From positions 6,758,001-6,822,000 of the forward strand of contig NC_069095.1 of NCBI RefSeq assembly GCF_947172395.1: 64,000 nucleotides of DNA, read 5' to 3'. The notes under the pieces are model-generated. The model saw nothing but the letters and a program-made list of their open reading frames with translations, was not told where the DNA came from and did no database searches. Positions 62,286-64,000 of this stretch are shown here, piece by piece (position 1 is the first letter of the stretch; every line of letters begins with the position of its first letter). A program made the position numbers and the translations under genes. The stretch is from Bicyclus anynana. Lineage: Eukaryota; Arthropoda; Insecta; Lepidoptera; Nymphalidae.

Positions 62286-63020
62286 GATAATTATGTTAGG
62301 TATCATATTTTCCATGTATCTGCGGTACAAGGGTACCTGCAAGGACATACCGTCAAGGAATTTAGCGTAAAACCAGCTAAGGATATAAGTTTAAGTAACC
62401 GTGGATGTTAAATTGCATCGTTATTTAACATCAGGTGAGATTAGCACTAAAAACGCTTTACATTGTTTTACTGTCCATGTGAAGTTCTATCGCTATAGAG
62501 TCAAGCCATATGTATTCTGTGGACAAGCATTATCACCCTTCGTCCGCCTGCATTGGAGCAGTATAGTGAGTCTAAAGTGTAACCTCTCAAGTGAGGATTG
62601 AAAAAATATAAAAATGGGCTTTCTATTAGTCCATTTTTATTTAATAAAAAATACATCAAGAACCTACGATTATATTAGTATCAAAATAGGGGAATATCTC
62701 TAGAATTTTCAAGGCAAAAATGTGGTCTAAAATTACCTTTCCACGCTCAGTCAATTAAAACTCTATCTCGTGATGGCTGCCTGACTAAGGCCACTCTTAT
62801 TTCACTCTCGCGTTGATAGGCTCTCATTGAAAGCGCTGCGTAAATTTGCACATTACCTGCGTTGACTTTGAGTTAGATAACAAAATGTCTCCTAAGGCTA
62901 CAGCGCCAATCAAAATGAGCTACGCTCTGTGTTTATCGCTGTATCTTATAATATTTAATGTTGTCGTTAAAGGATTTAAAGCTTAAACAAAGCTTTTTGC
63001 TATTAGTACCTGATATTTAA
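62286..63020. other. Unique stretch
   Basis: A mildly GC-richer portion (62720-62960, 'tgatggctgcctgactaagg', 'cctgcgttgactttgagtta') may be conserved noncoding DNA. A 66-codon ORF at 62401 is unrecognised. Confidence 0.25.
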
Positions 63021-63024
63021 GCTA

Positions 63025-63240
63025 TTGTAAATGGCCTTGTTGGTCCAGTCTGTACAATAAAAAGGCTGGGTTTGAGTCCTAGGGCTATGAAATTTTTTTA
63101 CTATATACTGTGATACTCTCTTGCTTGCTAAAACCGATCGTGAATAGTGAGTATTATACAGTAAAATATTATCAGCCCGCCAACTCGCATTGCAGCAGAG
63201 TGGCGGTTCCCAATTTGAAATTTCAAGAGTTTACCTGGTT
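63025..63240 (+). mobile_element. Decayed SINE (TTGTTGGTCCAG head)
   Basis: 'aatggccttgttggtccagt' with B-box-like GGGTTTGAGTCC at 63069, and a tail-like 'ccaactcgcattgcagcaga' + 'gtggcgg' at 63180. Confidence 0.45.
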
Positions 63241-63489
63241 TTACAGTTGACCATTACTGTGGATCAAAAATAGTGTGAAACTAATTTATGGCTTCTATTA
63301 TAATGAAACAGATAAATGACGTAAGTCTGGGATCCATTCATATATTTCTATATATTCAATTCGATTGATTTGTTTTATTTGACAATTTGGTACTAAAATT
63401 TATCAGAGAATCAAACCCATGATATTCCACGTCTAAAGAAAACGCATTAGTACATCACTGTAATAGATAAGAGAAGATCATATTAATAA

Positions 63490-63690
63490 ATCATATTAAG
63501 AAAATTTCGCTTAACTGTTGGATCAAGGGTCGAATACAGACGGCAGTGATTCTTGAGACGGCGCGTATTGTGAAGAGGTCCCTCACTCTGGAGCCCTGAC
63601 CACCGGTTGCTTGGGTGCTCAAAAACGCAACGGGAGGGTTAATTTTTTTATAAATCTATAATTTTAAAAAAGGACAAATAAATATATGAG
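63490..63690 (+). repeat. Probable LINE 3' end
   Basis: 'gagccctgaccaccggttgc', 'ttgggtgctcaaaaacgcaa', 'cgggagggttaattttttta' and 'aggacaaataaatat' have the shape of a lepidopteran LINE 3'UTR ending in an AATAAA-type run. No coding part is recognisable. Confidence 0.4.
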
Positions 63691-64000
63691 AAAATCAACA
63701 AATGTTATTACTAGTTTTATCACTCATTAACCACGAAACTTTCTAACTTGATAGGCATCAACAAGAAACGCGTTGAAGTCTTTTGTATGGGCACGATATA
63801 GATTACGTATCAGTGCTATGTTACATACGTCTGTAACCCTAATTCTATTGTTGCTGGAATAGATCAATTGAGACATTTATCAAGGCACACACAATTAACA
63901 TACAAAGTTAATTATTCGATTCGATTGTATCAATGCACGCCGAGCTTGTAATCAATATCTTTCATCTTATCCACGCACGTAAATGTCACAGGCATACTGC
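63691..64000. other. Unannotated end of window
   Basis: AT-rich, nothing recognised. Confidence 0.35.

Noticed and set aside
1..64000. CRISPR array or bacterial operon
   Set aside because: No short direct repeats with unique spacers and no operon-like gene packing; the content is animal nuclear DNA. The 45-, 98- and 193-bp arrays lack spacers.

Overview
The window looks like lepidopteran (moth or butterfly) nuclear DNA. The evidence is the combination of dispersed repeats, all read directly: many copies of a Lep1-type non-autonomous Helitron (CTAG terminus next to a GCGGACG/CGTCCGC stem), several tRNA-derived SINE families including a Metulj-like one, 3' ends of RTE-like and Jockey/CR1-like LINEs, and fold-back and hAT-like non-autonomous DNA elements. 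Base composition is AT-rich with short GC-richer islands. A nymphalid butterfly is plausible from the SINE type, but I cannot fix the species.

I recognise no host protein-coding gene or exon. The only long ORF that is clearly protein-coding by homology is the reverse transcriptase and C-terminal part of a 5'-truncated LINE (20049-21263, 404 codons, undisturbed). All other ORFs are short and lie in unique AT-rich DNA or run through repeats. No rRNA, genuine tRNA or CRISPR array is visible; the tRNA-like A/B boxes belong to SINEs. This is best read as intergenic or intronic DNA.

Layout. 0-5 kb: inverted copy of an 'AACCGACTTCAAAA' element, SINEs, LINE tails and a fold-back MITE. 6.1-6.7 kb: three 193-bp tandem repeats. 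7-18 kb: SINEs, Helitrons, a palindromic MITE, a perfect 32-bp inverted repeat, a hAT-like remnant, and GC-rich unique islands at 9.3-9.7, 10.2-10.7 and 13.6-15.0 kb. 18.6-21.3 kb: a fold-back element holding a nested LINE fragment, a 98-bp tandem array with a strictly constant period, then the LINE coding region. 22.7-22.9 kb: GC-rich patch with a G-quadruplex motif. 25.2-25.7 kb: a SINE whose body has expanded into eight 45-bp units with 180-bp higher-order structure. 27-39 kb: nested SINEs and Helitrons, LINE tails and short duplications. 42-48 kb: a Helitron chimera, a 741-bp hAT-like element with terminal inverted repeats and flanking target duplication, an inverted Helitron pair and the full-length AACCGACTTCAAAA element. 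49-64 kb: more MITEs, SINEs, a degenerate Jockey/CR1 RT, a 20-bp minisatellite, an ATG microsatellite and long AT-rich stretches.

Nothing here forms a pathway; the story is nested transposition. SINEs would depend on LINE-encoded RT, and Helitron, hAT-like and fold-back elements on transposases encoded elsewhere. The GC-richer unique islands are the best candidates for host function (regulatory DNA or untranslated exons), but I can support them only by composition and short motifs.
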